Shown in pieces: positions 12,194-23,255 of a stretch of 64,000 bases of DNA (within the stretch, counting starts at the first letter, position 1; each line of letters opens with the position of its first letter). Under the pieces are notes generated by a model, which was not told the DNA's origin, ran no database searches, and saw nothing but the letters and a program-made list of their open reading frames with translations. A program made the translations under genes and the position numbers. Source of the DNA: Neonectria sp. B-13 (Eukaryota > Ascomycota > Sordariomycetes > Hypocreales > Nectriaceae); the NCBI GenBank assembly GCA_002682825.1, contig NOKP01000031.1:124001-188000 (forward strand). The letters are read 5' to 3'.

Positions 12194-13660
12194 CTAGTAC
12201 TGGCAGATACCACCTACATCCTCGTCCATAGTCCACGACCCAGCCAGCCCCTTGACCTCGACATCCTCGGTCTCTAAAGGAGCACCGTGGTCTGGCTTAC
12301 CGAGGAAGAAATCGCCCTTGCCTTCCGTTTTTATCTGTCTCTTCATGAAACGCCTCGTCCACTCTTCGACCGCCGGTTCTCCGGTCTCGTCCCTCGCTTG
12401 CTTCAAGAAGGGGATCAAGGCAGTGCCGCCGGTGCCCTTCTGATTCTGTTGGTTCTTGCGGGACGCAACGGCGAGGTTGACGCGATGGCGGGTGGCCTCG
12501 GGGCTGCGAGATCTACTCCGGGCCCGGACCTGCTTAGAGGGGTTGATGATGTACCGAGTTACGATGCCGATGTGTTTGTCGCGGAAAGCACTCAGCATCG
12601 CAAGGCAAGCATCATATGCGAGACGCAATTGGCTGTCTCGGGGGTTTTCCTCAACGAACTCGCGGATATTGGCCACAGTTGACACATCGTTGAGGAACTG
12701 GGCATGTTGGCCTGGCATATAGCGGCGCATCTCCATGATAAAGTTGTGTCGGTTGGATGAGCGTCCACCTCTGTCCGAATCAGACGGTGGGTCGCGAGAC
12801 TCGCCCGTGGGGCGGTGCTCGATACCAAGCACAATGTCGAAGAACTGGATCAAGCTGCTCTGAGCGTTGCTGCCACCACTGTATTGGCGGTACGTCTCAG
12901 TTCCGGAGCCATCTTCGTACACAACGCCTCGGGGAAGACCAGCCTCGGCCATGTTCTTGCTTCCAGCTAGGAAGGGCCGGATGCGGTTGTAGAAGATGGT
13001 AGGGTCACAACTCTCGTGCATTTTCTGCAGGATAGTCGTCAGGTCGGTGAGTCGCTCGGCAAAGGCGCGCAGGCAACGGGTAACAGCGGCAGCGTCGCCA
13101 TGCCTCGCGGCGGCAATGGCAGTCAACATGAGGGACATGATTGGGCCGCCACGAGCCTCGATAGCAACAGAGATGAGGTAAAACCAGGACTCATCAAGCG
13201 AGCCAGTAAAGGTATTGAGAGTTGCGAGGTTGTCGAGGTTGTCAATGTCCTCGTCCATGAAGAGAGGTTTAAAGTTCCAAAGACACACAGCCGCATAAGT
13301 GGCGACGGGGGGTACTTGAAGACGTTCGGAGATGTGAAGCAGCGGAACAGAGATGGAGGCAGGAAGACGGTCAGAGGGTGAGTCGCCGCCCCAGATGTAG
13401 CCGTGGGCCATGAAGCCGAGAAGAGAATACGCGCGGCGCCACTCGGCATCGTGCTCCAGCCCGATAGTGGAAAGAACGGGCAGACGGTCGATGACACCGC
13501 GAAGCCGGCGACTGAGGATGAGGGCCTGGAGGTTGGCGGCGATGGCTTCCCACTTGTTGTAGTAAGGATCCGGGAGACGAGTCAAGGGTAGGACGTCCGG
13601 GAGGAAGCCATGGGTGGGGGAGAGGCCATAGTCGGCGAGGGCAGGGACGGGAGGCAACAT
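12194..13660 (-). CDS. bna2: Indoleamine 2,3-dioxygenase (Bna2/IDO)
   Basis: A single exon of 488 residues. The open frame extends 56 codons upstream to 13828, but family members begin at MLPPVPALADYGLSPTHGFL, so the ATG at 13658-13660 is chosen. Family blocks include LPDPYYNKWEAIAANL, RRLRGVIDRLPVLS, RRYMPGQHAQFL and FRDKHIGIVTRYI. His363 in the last block matches the proximal heme ligand (human IDO1 His346). The enzyme opens the indole ring of tryptophan to N-formylkynurenine, the first step of de novo NAD+ synthesis. A charged linker (about residues 375-410) precedes a conserved C-terminal segment ending GICQY. Fungi often have several paralogues, so which IDO class this is remains open. 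Confidence 0.92.
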   Translation of the reverse strand: MLPPVPALADYGLSPTHGFLPDVLPLTRLPDPYYNKWEAIAANLQALILSRRLRGVIDRLPVLSTIGLEHDAEWRRAYSLLGFMAHGYIWGGDSPSDRLPASISVPLLHISERLQVPPVATYAAVCLWNFKPLFMDEDIDNLDNLATLNTFTGSLDESWFYLISVAIEARGGPIMSLMLTAIAAARHGDAAAVTRCLRAFAERLTDLTTILQKMHESCDPTIFYNRIRPFLAGSKNMAEAGLPRGVVYEDGSGTETYRQYSGGSNAQSSLIQFFDIVLGIEHRPTGESRDPPSDSDRGGRSSNRHNFIMEMRRYMPGQHAQFLNDVSTVANIREFVEENPRDSQLRLAYDACLAMLSAFRDKHIGIVTRYIINPSKQVRARSRSRSPEATRHRVNLAVASRKNQQNQKGTGGTALIPFLKQARDETGEPAVEEWTRRFMKRQIKTEGKGDFFLGKPDHGAPLETEDVEVKGLAGSWTMDEDVGGICQY

Positions 13661-15119
13661 GGCGATGTTGTCTCGGTTCCAGTCGTATGTTGTGTGAGTT
13701 TTGAGGAGTGAGCGCGAACGAGATCCTGACTTTATTTGAGTCAAAAGAAGAGTCAACAACCGCCGGAGATCCGGGGAACGGAGAACGGAGGTTGATGTGG
13801 GGCTCGTTGCGGAGTCAAGTCTAGTCAACTCGAGTCAGTTGCTCAGGTGCTGGTCTGACTTGTCTGGCTATTCGGGATGTCTGTGAAGAGCGCAAAGGAA
13901 GAAGAGGGCAAAAAAATGAAGAGTGGGAAATTGCGGGAGAGGCGTGGAGGTTATGCCAGAAAAGAAGAACGAAAGTCGCTCTCAGAGTTGCGGACAGCGG
14001 CGAAATGGTTCATGGGCGACCGGGATTGGCCGGTCGGTCGAGGGGGAAATATGACAGAGCGAAAGAAAAATGGAACTCCGCGTGTGTGTGGGTGGACCCT
14101 GATGAGCCAGGCCATCCAGACCTTTATTACCAATTAAGATGGAAGCAAGCAAACTTGGGCTCGTGACAGAAAACAGAATCGTTTGCGGACTTATTACGTT
14201 TGAGGCCGGGGGCGTAGGGTAGCCGGAGTCCGAGGCGATGGCCTGGTATGGACTCTGTGTTCGGCCAAGAAAGGAAGAAAGACGGTTGATCTATTGGATT
14301 CATTGGATACCTCACCTAAAGTCAATGTTTGAATCCTGATTCTGTCGACTGGCGAGAAGAAAGTGTATACGGAGAAGGTAGGCCATCAATCAAAGAGGTT
14401 AGTTTCGAAGCCCGGATAGGTACTTCATTTAAAGTACCTCACTTGCTGAGAGAACTGCTCCGTCCCTGACTTGTGCAAGGTGGCCTGACTTCATGCTTAT
14501 TCGTGTTGCATTATTTATAACACGCTTATTGGCATAGGCGCCATCTATGAGATATTTGCGCACGAATAGGATTGAACTGTAGATTGCTAATGCTGTTGCA
14601 GTCGATTGCAGACCCTCCGCAAATGTATTTCACCAAGTTGTCGCCCCACCTGACACACCCCCACCATCCCGCCGAGAAGCACGTGCTGGTCAACTATGAA
14701 TACCCTTTATCCCTAATAACCACTACCACTAAATACGGTGAGATGGACGGTAACAGGTTAATATTATTTGAGGAAATTGTTGTTTGGGCTAAGACTGGCA
14801 TTTGTATTATGAAAATACTAACCTTAGTATGTGTCTGTTCTTTTTAAGGCTGCAACTTATGATTTGGCTTCATGTGTATTAGTAGGTCGGAAGGTGGGCT
14901 TGCACGCGCGCACGCACCACCTGAACGTTCCATGGCAGGAACCACGCCGCCGCAGCACAGTACGAATACGTACTCGTCCATAGTAGCTTCCATGCCCGAC
15001 TACCATCAAACCGCCAAGCTACTCGGCCAAGGCAGGTGCGTTGGTTACCTAACTGACCTCCCGATCCCGCCTCTCACTCTCATTCCTCTCCAACCTTCGC
15101 CAGCCCAAGCATCGTCACG
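13661..15119. other. Intergenic, IDO promoter to vps23 promoter
   Basis: About 1.46 kb between divergent genes. It contains the IDO promoter and leader (near 13661-14100) and an AT-richer middle (14450-14860). No gene is supported. A tRNA-like B-box fragment at about 14325 has no matching A box or acceptor stem. Confidence 0.5.
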
Positions 15120-16814
15120 ATGCCCGTCCAGCAGCATGTCCTGAACTGGCTCTACAGCGTCCTCACAAGCGTCCGTTCCTCCGCCTCCCCTTGCCTGCCC
15201 GCCAATGCTCGTACGCGCTGACCCCGACTGTCACAGGAATACCACGACGTCAACCGCGCATACAACGACGTCGCCCAGGCCCTCACCCAATATCCCTCCC
15301 TTGCGCCGCGAACCGACGTTCACAGTATTGCCTCCTTTGCTCTCCTGACGCCATATCGCGACGAGACTGACCCTGCCAGCCTTTTCCCACGGCGCCAATG
15401 CCTTGCTCCTCCACCTCTCTGGCACCCTCCCCGTCAACTTCCGCGGCACCACGTATCGCTTCCCGGTTTCAATATGGGTTCCCCACGCATATCCGCGAGA
15501 GCCGCCCATGGTCTACGTCGTACCCACCGAGACAATGATGATCCGTCCAGGCCAACATGTTGATCCTCAGGGCCTCATATATCATCCGTACCTGGTTCGG
15601 TGGGCGGAGTTTTGGCATGTAGGTCGACCTGCATCGTGTCGTCCCGGGGCCGACGCACTGACTTTTGCGCACAGAAATCCAATCTTCAAGACTTGTTGGG
15701 AATCGTAACCGACATATTTGCAAAAGAACCTCCCGTCATCTCCAGACAACAAGCGCCGACCCAGCCGCCCCAGCCGGGGCCGACCCCACCTCCGGTTCCG
15801 CCCTTGCCTCCGGGCATGGCTCCACGCCCGACAACACAGGATCAGTCCGCCATAGAGCAACAACGTCCACCTCCGCCTCCTCCCAAGGCCCCCCAGAGCG
15901 CATTTTCCAATCCACAGAGCCCTAGCCCAGCCGGTCCACCACTCCCTCCACCCCCACCGGGCTCTCATGCGGACCCTCGTCGGTCATCTCGATATGATTC
16001 GGCCCCCCCTTTACCACCCCAAGGCAACAGTACAGAACATCCAGACTCAAGATTCACCCGCCCACCCACACAATATCAAACAAGTCATGCGCCACTTCCG
16101 GAGAATGTAGGGGCAGTACAAACCCGGTACTTCAATCCGGCCCAACCACCTACTCCTCAAAGGCAATGGCAGCCGCAGCAGCAGCCTCAAACCTGGAATC
16201 AGACATCTCCACCACCACAGCCTCAAGCAATGGCCCCTCCACCCCCTGATCTGCTTGACGAACCCTTGACCCTGAACGTCCCGACCGCCTCGACCATTGC
16301 GGCCCCCCCTATCCCCCCAAACCCTGAGAAAGATGCGCTGCTTCGCCAGCTAGCTCAAACGCTGTGTGCGATCCGAGTGCGTAGCCGACAACAAAACGAC
16401 TCCAGTATGGCAGGTTTGCAAGCACAGCGAACTGCAATGCTGTCAGCCATGCCAGCTCTTCAGGCTGAAGCAGGGCAACTTGCCCAACTAGCTAACGTCC
16501 TATCTTCGAACTCACATATACTGCATGATGCGCTACACAAGGCGGACAGTGTCATTGAAGGCTCGAGAAGCCACCCAGTGCCTGACGTGGATGAGCTGCT
16601 AGTGGCGCCGACGGTGGTTGCCAACCAGCTCTACACATTGGTTGCAGAGGAGAAGGCATTAGGAGATGCGGTTTTTATGCTTGGGCGTGCAGTAGAGCGA
16701 GGCCGCATATCACCAGCTGTGTTTGCTAAAATGACGAGGTCTCTAGCGCGCGAATGGTATCTCAAGAAGGCGCTGGTGCGTAAGATTGGGCAAGGAATGG
16801 GACTGGCATCATGA
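15120..16814 (+). CDS. vps23: ESCRT-I subunit Vps23 (TSG101 homologue)
   Basis: Four exons: 15120-15170, 15237-15324, 15380-15618 and 15675-16814, giving 505 residues. The N-terminal ~145 residues are a UEV domain (MPVQQHVLNWLYSVLTS, SLAPRTDVH, VNFRGTTYRFPVSIWVP, LIYHPYLVRW). This is a catalytically dead E2 fold that binds ubiquitin and P(S/T)AP motifs. A long Pro/Gln-rich linker (about 155-350) follows, then a helical stretch (KDALLRQLAQTL) and the C-terminal steadiness box (PDVDELLVAPTVVANQLYTL..ISPAVFAKMTRSLAREWYLKKAL). The protein sorts ubiquitinated cargo into multivesicular bodies at endosomes, with Vps28 and Vps37. The first intron has an unusual GTCCGT donor, but the phase and the conserved protein across the junction support it. 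Confidence 0.94.
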
Positions 16815-17678
16815 TGCAGTGAATGATGACATATCTTCCCAAGGGCTTTCTGGCTGACGAGTTCTTGGTATTGTTGTCTGGTTCTAGGCCTGGAGACTTT
16901 GGCCCTGGGCCCTTGGCTGTGGCACTGGCTGTGAGCCTAAAGTCTCAGCCAGGTGTGGTCAATATCAAGGTGTGGATCGTGCACCTAGTGAAGCCGATCT
17001 GTCGGGAGCGGCACTGCAAGTAGGCCTAAGAACGGTCTCAGTTCCGCCACGGCTGCACATAGTTCAATCGCATCAACCGCCATCGCGGCACTACGGCACA
17101 CCGGCATCACGGATCTTGCGACTGCAGCGGCGGGTTTACCGGCCGTGGTTGCTCCGAGACTATCGTTTCTCCTTGCTCTGATCGACATTCAAGCCAAGGA
17201 TGGGCCTAGACTGGTCCTCGCGAAGTTACGAGGCCGGAAGCAGGTCTTGTTTGCTCATAAGTTCAAAGGCGCGCCGAGCATCCAGCCACATTGGAAGAAC
17301 AATACCAAGGGCCGACGCCACCAAAAGAAGAACAATATCAACGCCAGACGCAGCCCCGCCATCCTGTCTCACTCATATTCGGTGACGCCCGTTTGATATA
17401 CTTGCATTCCCCTACCTCTGCCGACAACAATGCGTGGAAATCGCCAGAAATACACTGTTTACAGAGTTTGGCTTTGTGATCCGTCAATATGATGCGGACG
17501 GCTGCCACCGCTCATTTCCCCCCTATTCGTCCTTATCCTCTCACAAGCCGTCTTGTGTCTCCGTCTCTCTCATCTACATCGTACATAACCACTCTCTTCT
17601 GCTGCTACAGTGACCACCTCTTTCGGTTCGAGTGTACGTGCCACATTATCCTTCATAATCTCCAAGATATTCGTCACG
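16815..17678. other. Intergenic, vps23 to ste2
   Basis: An 860 bp tandem intergenic region holding the vps23 3' UTR and the ste2 promoter and leader. No gene was recognised. Two in-frame ATGs at or after 17610 precede the chosen ste2 start. Confidence 0.5.
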
Positions 17679-18893
17679 ATGAGCGACTTCGATCCCTTCA
17701 GTCAGAACGTCACCTTCCTTGCCGCTGATGGCAAGACGCCGCTTTCCATCCCGATGGCTCGGATCGATGGCTTTCATAACGAGACTGCCAGCGTCTGCAT
17801 CAACTATGGCGCTCAGCTGGGCGCCTGTGTCATTATGCTGGCCACCTTGCTCGTCCTGACGCCGTCGTCCAAGTTCCGTCGCCCTTCCAGTATTCTGCAA
17901 ATCACTGGTCTGGTCCTTTGCACTCTCCGCATGGCCCTGCTAAGCGCCTGGTACCCATCCCCTTTTACCGGCTTCTACACCTTTTGGTCAGGAGATTACT
18001 CCTACGTTCCGGATCGGTGGTTCGTCGCCAGTGTCGCGGCCAACACCTCCTCCCTTCTCCTGGTCATGGCCGTTGAGGCTGCTCTTATGCATCAGGCCTG
18101 GACCATGGTGAAACTTTGGCCAAATTTCTGGAAGTACACTCTTGCCGTCCTCTCCGCCTTCATAACTTTGTTCACTATCGGATGGCGTATTGCCTTCACC
18201 GTTGTCCAGAATGAGGCTATTCTGAGCCTGACGCCGCCACGGAGCATGCGGTGGTTGATCCACTCGATGGTTATCACCAACCTCATCTCTATCTGCTGGT
18301 TCTGCGCCATATTCAACATCAAGCTCATCATTCACCTGGTAGCCAACCGTGGCGTTCTGCCTTCGTACAAGAACATGACCCCGATGGAAGTTCTCATCGC
18401 CACGAATGGAGTGCTGATGGTTGTCCCTGGTATGATTACTCTCAGGCTTTTGTTTGATCCGTTCTTAAACATTTACTGATCACTCATAGTCATCTTCGCT
18501 GGCCTCGAATGGGGCCATTTCCCCAATTTCGAATCAGCCTCCCTAACCTTGACCTCGGTTGTCATCATACTGCCGATGGGAACCCTTGCCGCCCAGCGCA
18601 TGGCACAGACAACCAACTTGTCCTACCCCTCTGTCGACTCGAGCGGCCGCTACCCTACCGCCCCTGGAACTGGGAGCTCCGCGCAGCCTTTCAAGGCAGC
18701 CAGCTTCTCTACCAACCGCACCGGCAACACCGCACCGGGGTCCGTCCTCTCGCGGTGTGAGGCGGGCATGGCGTCTCATGACCGAAGAGACTCTACAGGC
18801 ATAGAGCTTAGAAAACTTAGCGAGGAAGTCGAGTCCCATGGCAGCTATGTCCGGGTTGACCGAAACCTGGTGCAACACGAAGAGAGAGTCTAG
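17679..18893 (+). CDS. ste2: Alpha-type pheromone receptor Ste2 (Pre-2), seven-TM GPCR
   Basis: Two exons, 17679-18429 and 18490-18893, encode 384 residues. The intron is phase 1 and splits the codon joining VVP to VIFAGLEW. The N-terminus is short and extracellular, with glycosylation sequons at Asn10 and Asn34. Seven hydrophobic segments follow, the first carrying a GAQLG (GxxxG) motif near residue 44 as in yeast Ste2. The last TM leads into AAQRMAQTTNLSYPS, also Ste2-like. The cytoplasmic tail is Ser/Thr-rich and fits phosphorylation-dependent down-regulation. It senses alpha-factor-like peptide pheromone at the plasma membrane and signals through a G protein to the mating MAPK cascade. 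An upstream in-frame ATG would add 23 residues, but family members start near MSDFDPF. Confidence 0.9.
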
Positions 18894-19484
18894 ACGCCCT
18901 CTTGTGACCCCATATGGACATGCCACCAAAATATCACATTAGCTTCAGGAGTTGGGAGCAGTCCGCAAGCGATGCAGCGAAGTGTGTCAGATGGTCATTA
19001 TTCAGAATTAGAGGCTCGAGCCTCGGCATCTTTTTTGGGTTTCATTCGGCAGTCATTAAGCGACCGTCTTGGGTCGTTCTTTTGTTTCAGAATAAGTTTT
19101 GGTATCCTTCGTCGTGGCCACAGGTATTATTGAAAAGGCAATCATTATACTTGTCGCTTTTTATTCAGATATGATAGCGCTCAGGCGCAGAGAAAATTAC
19201 CGAATATTGATATGCGTGCTGGCGTTTGTCCTTGAAATTTATCGTGACTGTCTTACCTGACTTTACAAGGTCTCTCCATCAGTAGCCTCAAGATACTACC
19301 ACGGTAAGTACATGCGTAGGGGTTCTCATGCACAATCACATCAACACCACAAACGTCGAAAACCAGTAAGTGAGGATAGGATCATCTGCATATACCAAAT
19401 AAAAGCTGCATCAAAGCCTCGTAGCGTGCCATGTTCAAAATACCCCATCCCTAGCCATGACCAGAAGGACTACAGCCGCCTATT
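18894..19484. other. Convergent intergenic, ste2 / disordered-protein gene
   Basis: 590 bp between convergent stop codons, AT-richer than the surrounding genes (18950-19200), and consistent with two 3' UTRs. No gene is supported. Confidence 0.5.
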
Positions 19485-21607
19485 CTACTCATCTTGCCCG
19501 CTAGATATCCGCCTCGTGACCTTCTCCTTACAGAGACTGACCAGCCGTCTCAGCTCAGTAGCACGAACGGGCTTTGGTTGCTCTAGCGTACAATACGCCT
19601 TGGACACAAATGGACCATGGCTGCCACGGTGGCTAGTCTGTTCCTCATCACTTGTTATCGAGCCCAGAACTGATATTTGACGGACCTTTCTGGCCAGAGA
19701 AGACCTCTTGGGACGGGATCTCGGCAACTGCGGCTTATCCACGGAAGGCAGTCCCGTGAATGAAGGGCGCAATCCTCCTTCGCCATCGACATTGTACCCG
19801 CGTTGCGCCAAAGAGCTGCTGGAAGTCCTGTCATTGCTCATTGAAAGACAAATTCGATGCAGAGATGCGCGTTCGTTCCTCGAGTCATCATAGTGGGGAA
19901 AGCGTTGCAGTTCACGATCTCTTGATGTCGAGTCTTGGCCATCTAGGCCCTCGTGACTTAGAATGAAGGGACCGAGGGGGCTTGTAGTGCTCCATTCCGA
20001 AGAGCTTTTTCTCCACTGTGAGGAAATGCGACGTAGAGTCCCCTTCACTCCGCGTTTATGTTTTGGTGCCGATCGCTCTGGCTTCTCAAATGCTTTTTCG
20101 GGCGAGTTAGAGCCATCGTCTCCCGCATGACCTAGGGACTCGAAAAGACCAATTTTGTCCTTCAAAGGTGAGTCATTTTTTCCCGTGGACCCCCTTTCCA
20201 AGGTTGAATTCGATTTCTTCAATCCTTGGTTTCCTTGGTTTCCCAGGACGTAAGCTTGAGGCTTCTGCTTGAGAGAACCCAAATTGCCGAGAGCTGTAGT
20301 AGTTGCCGACTTGTGGAGCCGGGGGATCGAGTCGTTCTTTGAGGTGTTGACGGGCGTTGTGTCTCGTCTCTTTCTCGAGGCCAAAGACAAGGACGATGTG
20401 GTAGGGCTTTTTGGGAGGACAAATTTTTGGCGAAGGGTTGATATCTTGGACTGAGATACCATCGGACTTGCAGCCACGTCTCCTTCAACATTTGCAGAGT
20501 TATCCGGACGGACTGGCCTCTGGCACGAGTCTCTATCTGAAGTTGACGCTGATAGGGATAGTGAGGAGGCCATTTTCTGAGCATTCTCCAACCAAGTTTG
20601 ATGGCGGGTCGCACGAGATGATGACGGTTTCTTCTGAACGAGTCGGTAACTTGGAGTGCTGGGAATCATAGGCTGACTCCTTGCTGCAAGCGCAGTGGTA
20701 TATGGCCCCCGAAGTGTGTCTTGCGACTTGTTAGTGCTGATGATGTTGCGAGTCGCATCAGCACTTCGGTGCTTGGGACAAAGCCATGGCTGGTCTCGAG
20801 GAGGCTTGGATGTTACTTTGGTCCCTAGACCCAGGTCTCTCGTAGGCTTCTAGGCCGGAGATGAGGGTAGCTCTGTCGTTGATGATGATGCAGTCTGGTA
20901 GTGACCCGCATGTCGAGACCGCGATGTTGAACGTTCTGGCTCGTGGCTCAGGTAGGAAGACGGAGAGAGTGGTGGCGACGGCGTAGTATTCATTTGTCGT
21001 CTCCGGATGGAGGATCTCGGTTGGATCGTCTGTGAGTTTAGAGAGTAGTTGGACTTCGATGGAGAGACGATAGTGATGAATGGTCTTATCACCGAGACAC
21101 CTGGACACCTGTTAGATGGCCGTGTAATCAAAATATGGGAGCTTCAAGGTTACCAGCGCCACTACCATCAACTTCAAACATTCTCCGCCTCTCTGCCACC
21201 GACTTGTGCCTTGGCCCAAGCCCTTGTGTGTTGTTGGATGTGGTAGAGGGCTTGGCTTTTAGAGTCTGAGATCGACGGAGCTGCAGCGGTGGCAAGCTCA
21301 GGGAAGCGGACTGGCTTGGGGAAATGCCGCTGGAGCCGCTCGAGGACTCATTTCGAGCATTGCCGTCTCTGTGTAGGGTATGGTGGGTAAAACTGGAGGC
21401 GTTGTTTCCGTGGCCATGCGGCAAGCGGCTCAAAGAGTGGCCAGGGTTCGACTTGGAAGCATTATCAAGACCCTGGTGTTGGCTTGTGGGAGACGGCGCA
21501 TCGAGGACCTCGAATCGAGACACGAGCTGCGCAAAGCGGTTACAGGCGACTCGAGGTCGGTTCACTGGACCCTTCTTGGAGACGAGAGAGGACGTCGTGG
21601 TATCCAT
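19485..21607 (-). CDS. Conserved-looking disordered protein, interrupted by one in-frame TAG
   Basis: Two exons are inferred: 21154-21607 and 19485-21100. The intron (21101-21153, GTAACC..CCAG) has a CTAAC branch point and correct phase. The frame covers 690 codons including the stop but is broken by TAG at 20850-20852. The N-terminus (KKGPVNRPRVACNRFAQLV) and RHKSVAERRRMFEV look conserved. Past the TAG, the same frame continues with LGLGTKVTSKPPRDQPWLCP, KHRSADATRNIIST and about 390 residues rich in Ser, Lys and Arg. The protein is largely low-complexity with basic patches and no catalytic domain I can name. No good intron removes the TAG: the only phase-compatible donor nearby is GTCACT at the GGT codon. 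A function cannot be assigned. Confidence 0.7.
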
Positions 21608-22380
21608 TTAGAACTTCCAGCGTGAATGAAGAGATGGCGTCAACGATGTTAGTATCACGAAATACAAATGGGGGGATATGAGTTGCTTGGTGGTGATGAA
21701 CCAAAACTGTTCCTGAGTTTCGCTGACATGGGTTTCCAGAAACTGAACCATGGAAGTAGCGGAGTTAACCGTGGAGCGGGAATTGACGTTGCTCGAAAGA
21801 AGGGCCAACAACGGAAGGCGGGCAGGCGCCAGCGGTATCGGCAGAGCAAGCTGGAAGAGGAGTAAGAGGAGGATGAGGCTTCGGGGCCTCTCCCCCATTT
21901 CCTCATTCTCAACTCCGGTTCTCCTGGCAAGAGCAATATAGAGCAGCAGCTTGATCCTAAAGTCCAATGCCAAAGAGAGGAGCTGCACGCTCTCGCCGGC
22001 GCTGGCGCTACAAACAAACTGCTGAAACGAGACAAGACGAGACGAGACATCGTCACACGAGAGAAACAAGGAACATGACAATCATCCACATGCGGCGGTG
22101 TTCATTTCAGGCCAACGCCCATCCATCATGGCTTTGACTGTCTTCTGGGATTTAAGATGGACCCAGTCCCGATAAACGTACACCCGACTCTTTTCTATTG
22201 TACAAGATATTATATTTCTTCGAAATTGTCGCGCAAGATGAGTTGTGCCATATTGTTGGCCTCCCTGTGGACTTGTGTCGCAGTTTTGATTCGGGTTTAG
22301 ATTTACTGACTGCTTCAGGGTCAGCTGCGTTCAGAACTCGACAGTAATCGTACAGTGACCATGACATGCAGCGAGAACAC
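21608..22380. promoter_or_regulatory. Upstream region of the disordered-protein gene
   Basis: This 770 bp region holds the promoter and leader of the minus-strand gene starting at 21607, and the 3' end of the Tom6-like gene. Minus-strand frames of about 150 codons with Leu-rich stretches occur at 21608-22089, but they overlap the expected leader and match no family I know. Confidence 0.4.
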
Positions 22381-22621
22381 TTACGGAGGCAGGAGGATCT
22401 CGCCCCACGAGCTGGAGAGGAAAGTCACAGCAACCTGTTCAACATGCATTAGCATCAAAACCTCGTCATTAATTCCACACCTTGAGGACCGGACTCACGC
22501 CAAAGATGGCAATGCTGCGGACGACGGCGGCGTTGTCGGACGAGGTGAGGGCGTCGTAGGTGGCGCCGAGAACGCCTCTGGGGGCACGGCGGGAGGACAC
22601 GGCGATGCGCTTGGGAGCCAT
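22381..22621 (-). CDS. tom6: Small TOM complex subunit, Tom6-like
   Basis: Two exons, 22499-22621 and 22381-22434, encode 58 residues. The protein reads MAPKRIAVSSRRAPRGVLGA, then TYDALTSSDNAAVVRSIAIFG, and after the intron VAVTFLSSSWGEILLPP. A basic N-terminal half, one C-terminal transmembrane helix and the terminal LLPP fit the fungal Tom6 family. Tom6 is a small tail-anchored subunit that stabilises the Tom40 import channel in the mitochondrial outer membrane. The final codons CCT CCG TAA overlap a perfect splice donor (CC|GTAAGT). An alternative third exon from 22324 would also end in Pro-stop (TGA at 22321-22323), so the protein is the same either way. Tom5 is the main alternative identity. 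Confidence 0.75.
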
Positions 22622-23255
22622 TATGGATGTGTGTAATGGGTGCGAAGTCGAGGACGAGGAAGGGATCGTTGAACGATTCGCGTTTGGTGATGACGAGTTG
22701 GCTTGATGTCGGCGGTTTAACTGGGGAAAATTTCGGCACGAGAGCCAGAAGGAAGCTATGAGCCAGCCGCCAGAGAAGCTTCAATGGCCGATAACAGCCG
22801 ATTGCGGCTAGATCACGTGATTTGCGTTTAAGATGCAAGCGCGCTGTAATCCATGCCCATGATTGGTCTGTACCAGCTGTAGTGGAGTCCTAGCAACCTT
22901 GGTTGTCCCCGCCATTGCCATCATGCGCCTCAGCATCCTCAGCATCACTAAGCCGTCAACCCCGCGGTGGCATCGAGACGTTTCCATTTCAAGTTTTTAC
23001 AACAAAGGCAGAGCCAAAACCCCCGGTTCGGGTGGATTTGTCCTTCTCCGATACCCTCAAGGTAATTCTTGAGTATTTATTCTAGCTATTTCTCACAGCC
23101 TAGGCCAGCATAACCACCGGCGCAGGCCATCAAGTAGCCAAGCTTCATCACTCCCAAACTCAACTCTCAGTCTTCATTTTCTCATTCCAACTCATATCTT
23201 CCTCCTCGATTCAAACCGACCAGATCATTCGTTGAAGAACTAATACGCGACAATA
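22622..23255. promoter_or_regulatory. Divergent promoter, tom6-like / conserved unknown
   Basis: 634 bp between divergent ATGs. It must contain both promoters. The right half is C/T-rich, as expected for a fungal leader. No gene is seen. Confidence 0.45.

Noticed and set aside
12194..13828. Longer 544-codon reading of the IDO gene
   Set aside because: The extra 56 N-terminal codons have no IDO features. The family starts at the internal MLPPVPALADYG.
14315..14345. tRNA-like B-box fragment (gtttgaatcct)
   Set aside because: No A box, anticodon arm or acceptor stem at the right distance. I found no convincing tRNA or 5S rRNA gene anywhere in the window.
21608..22089. Minus-strand frames with hydrophobic stretches upstream of the disordered-protein gene
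   Set aside because: Two overlapping frames of equal length and Leu/Ser-rich composition. They sit in the leader and match no family.
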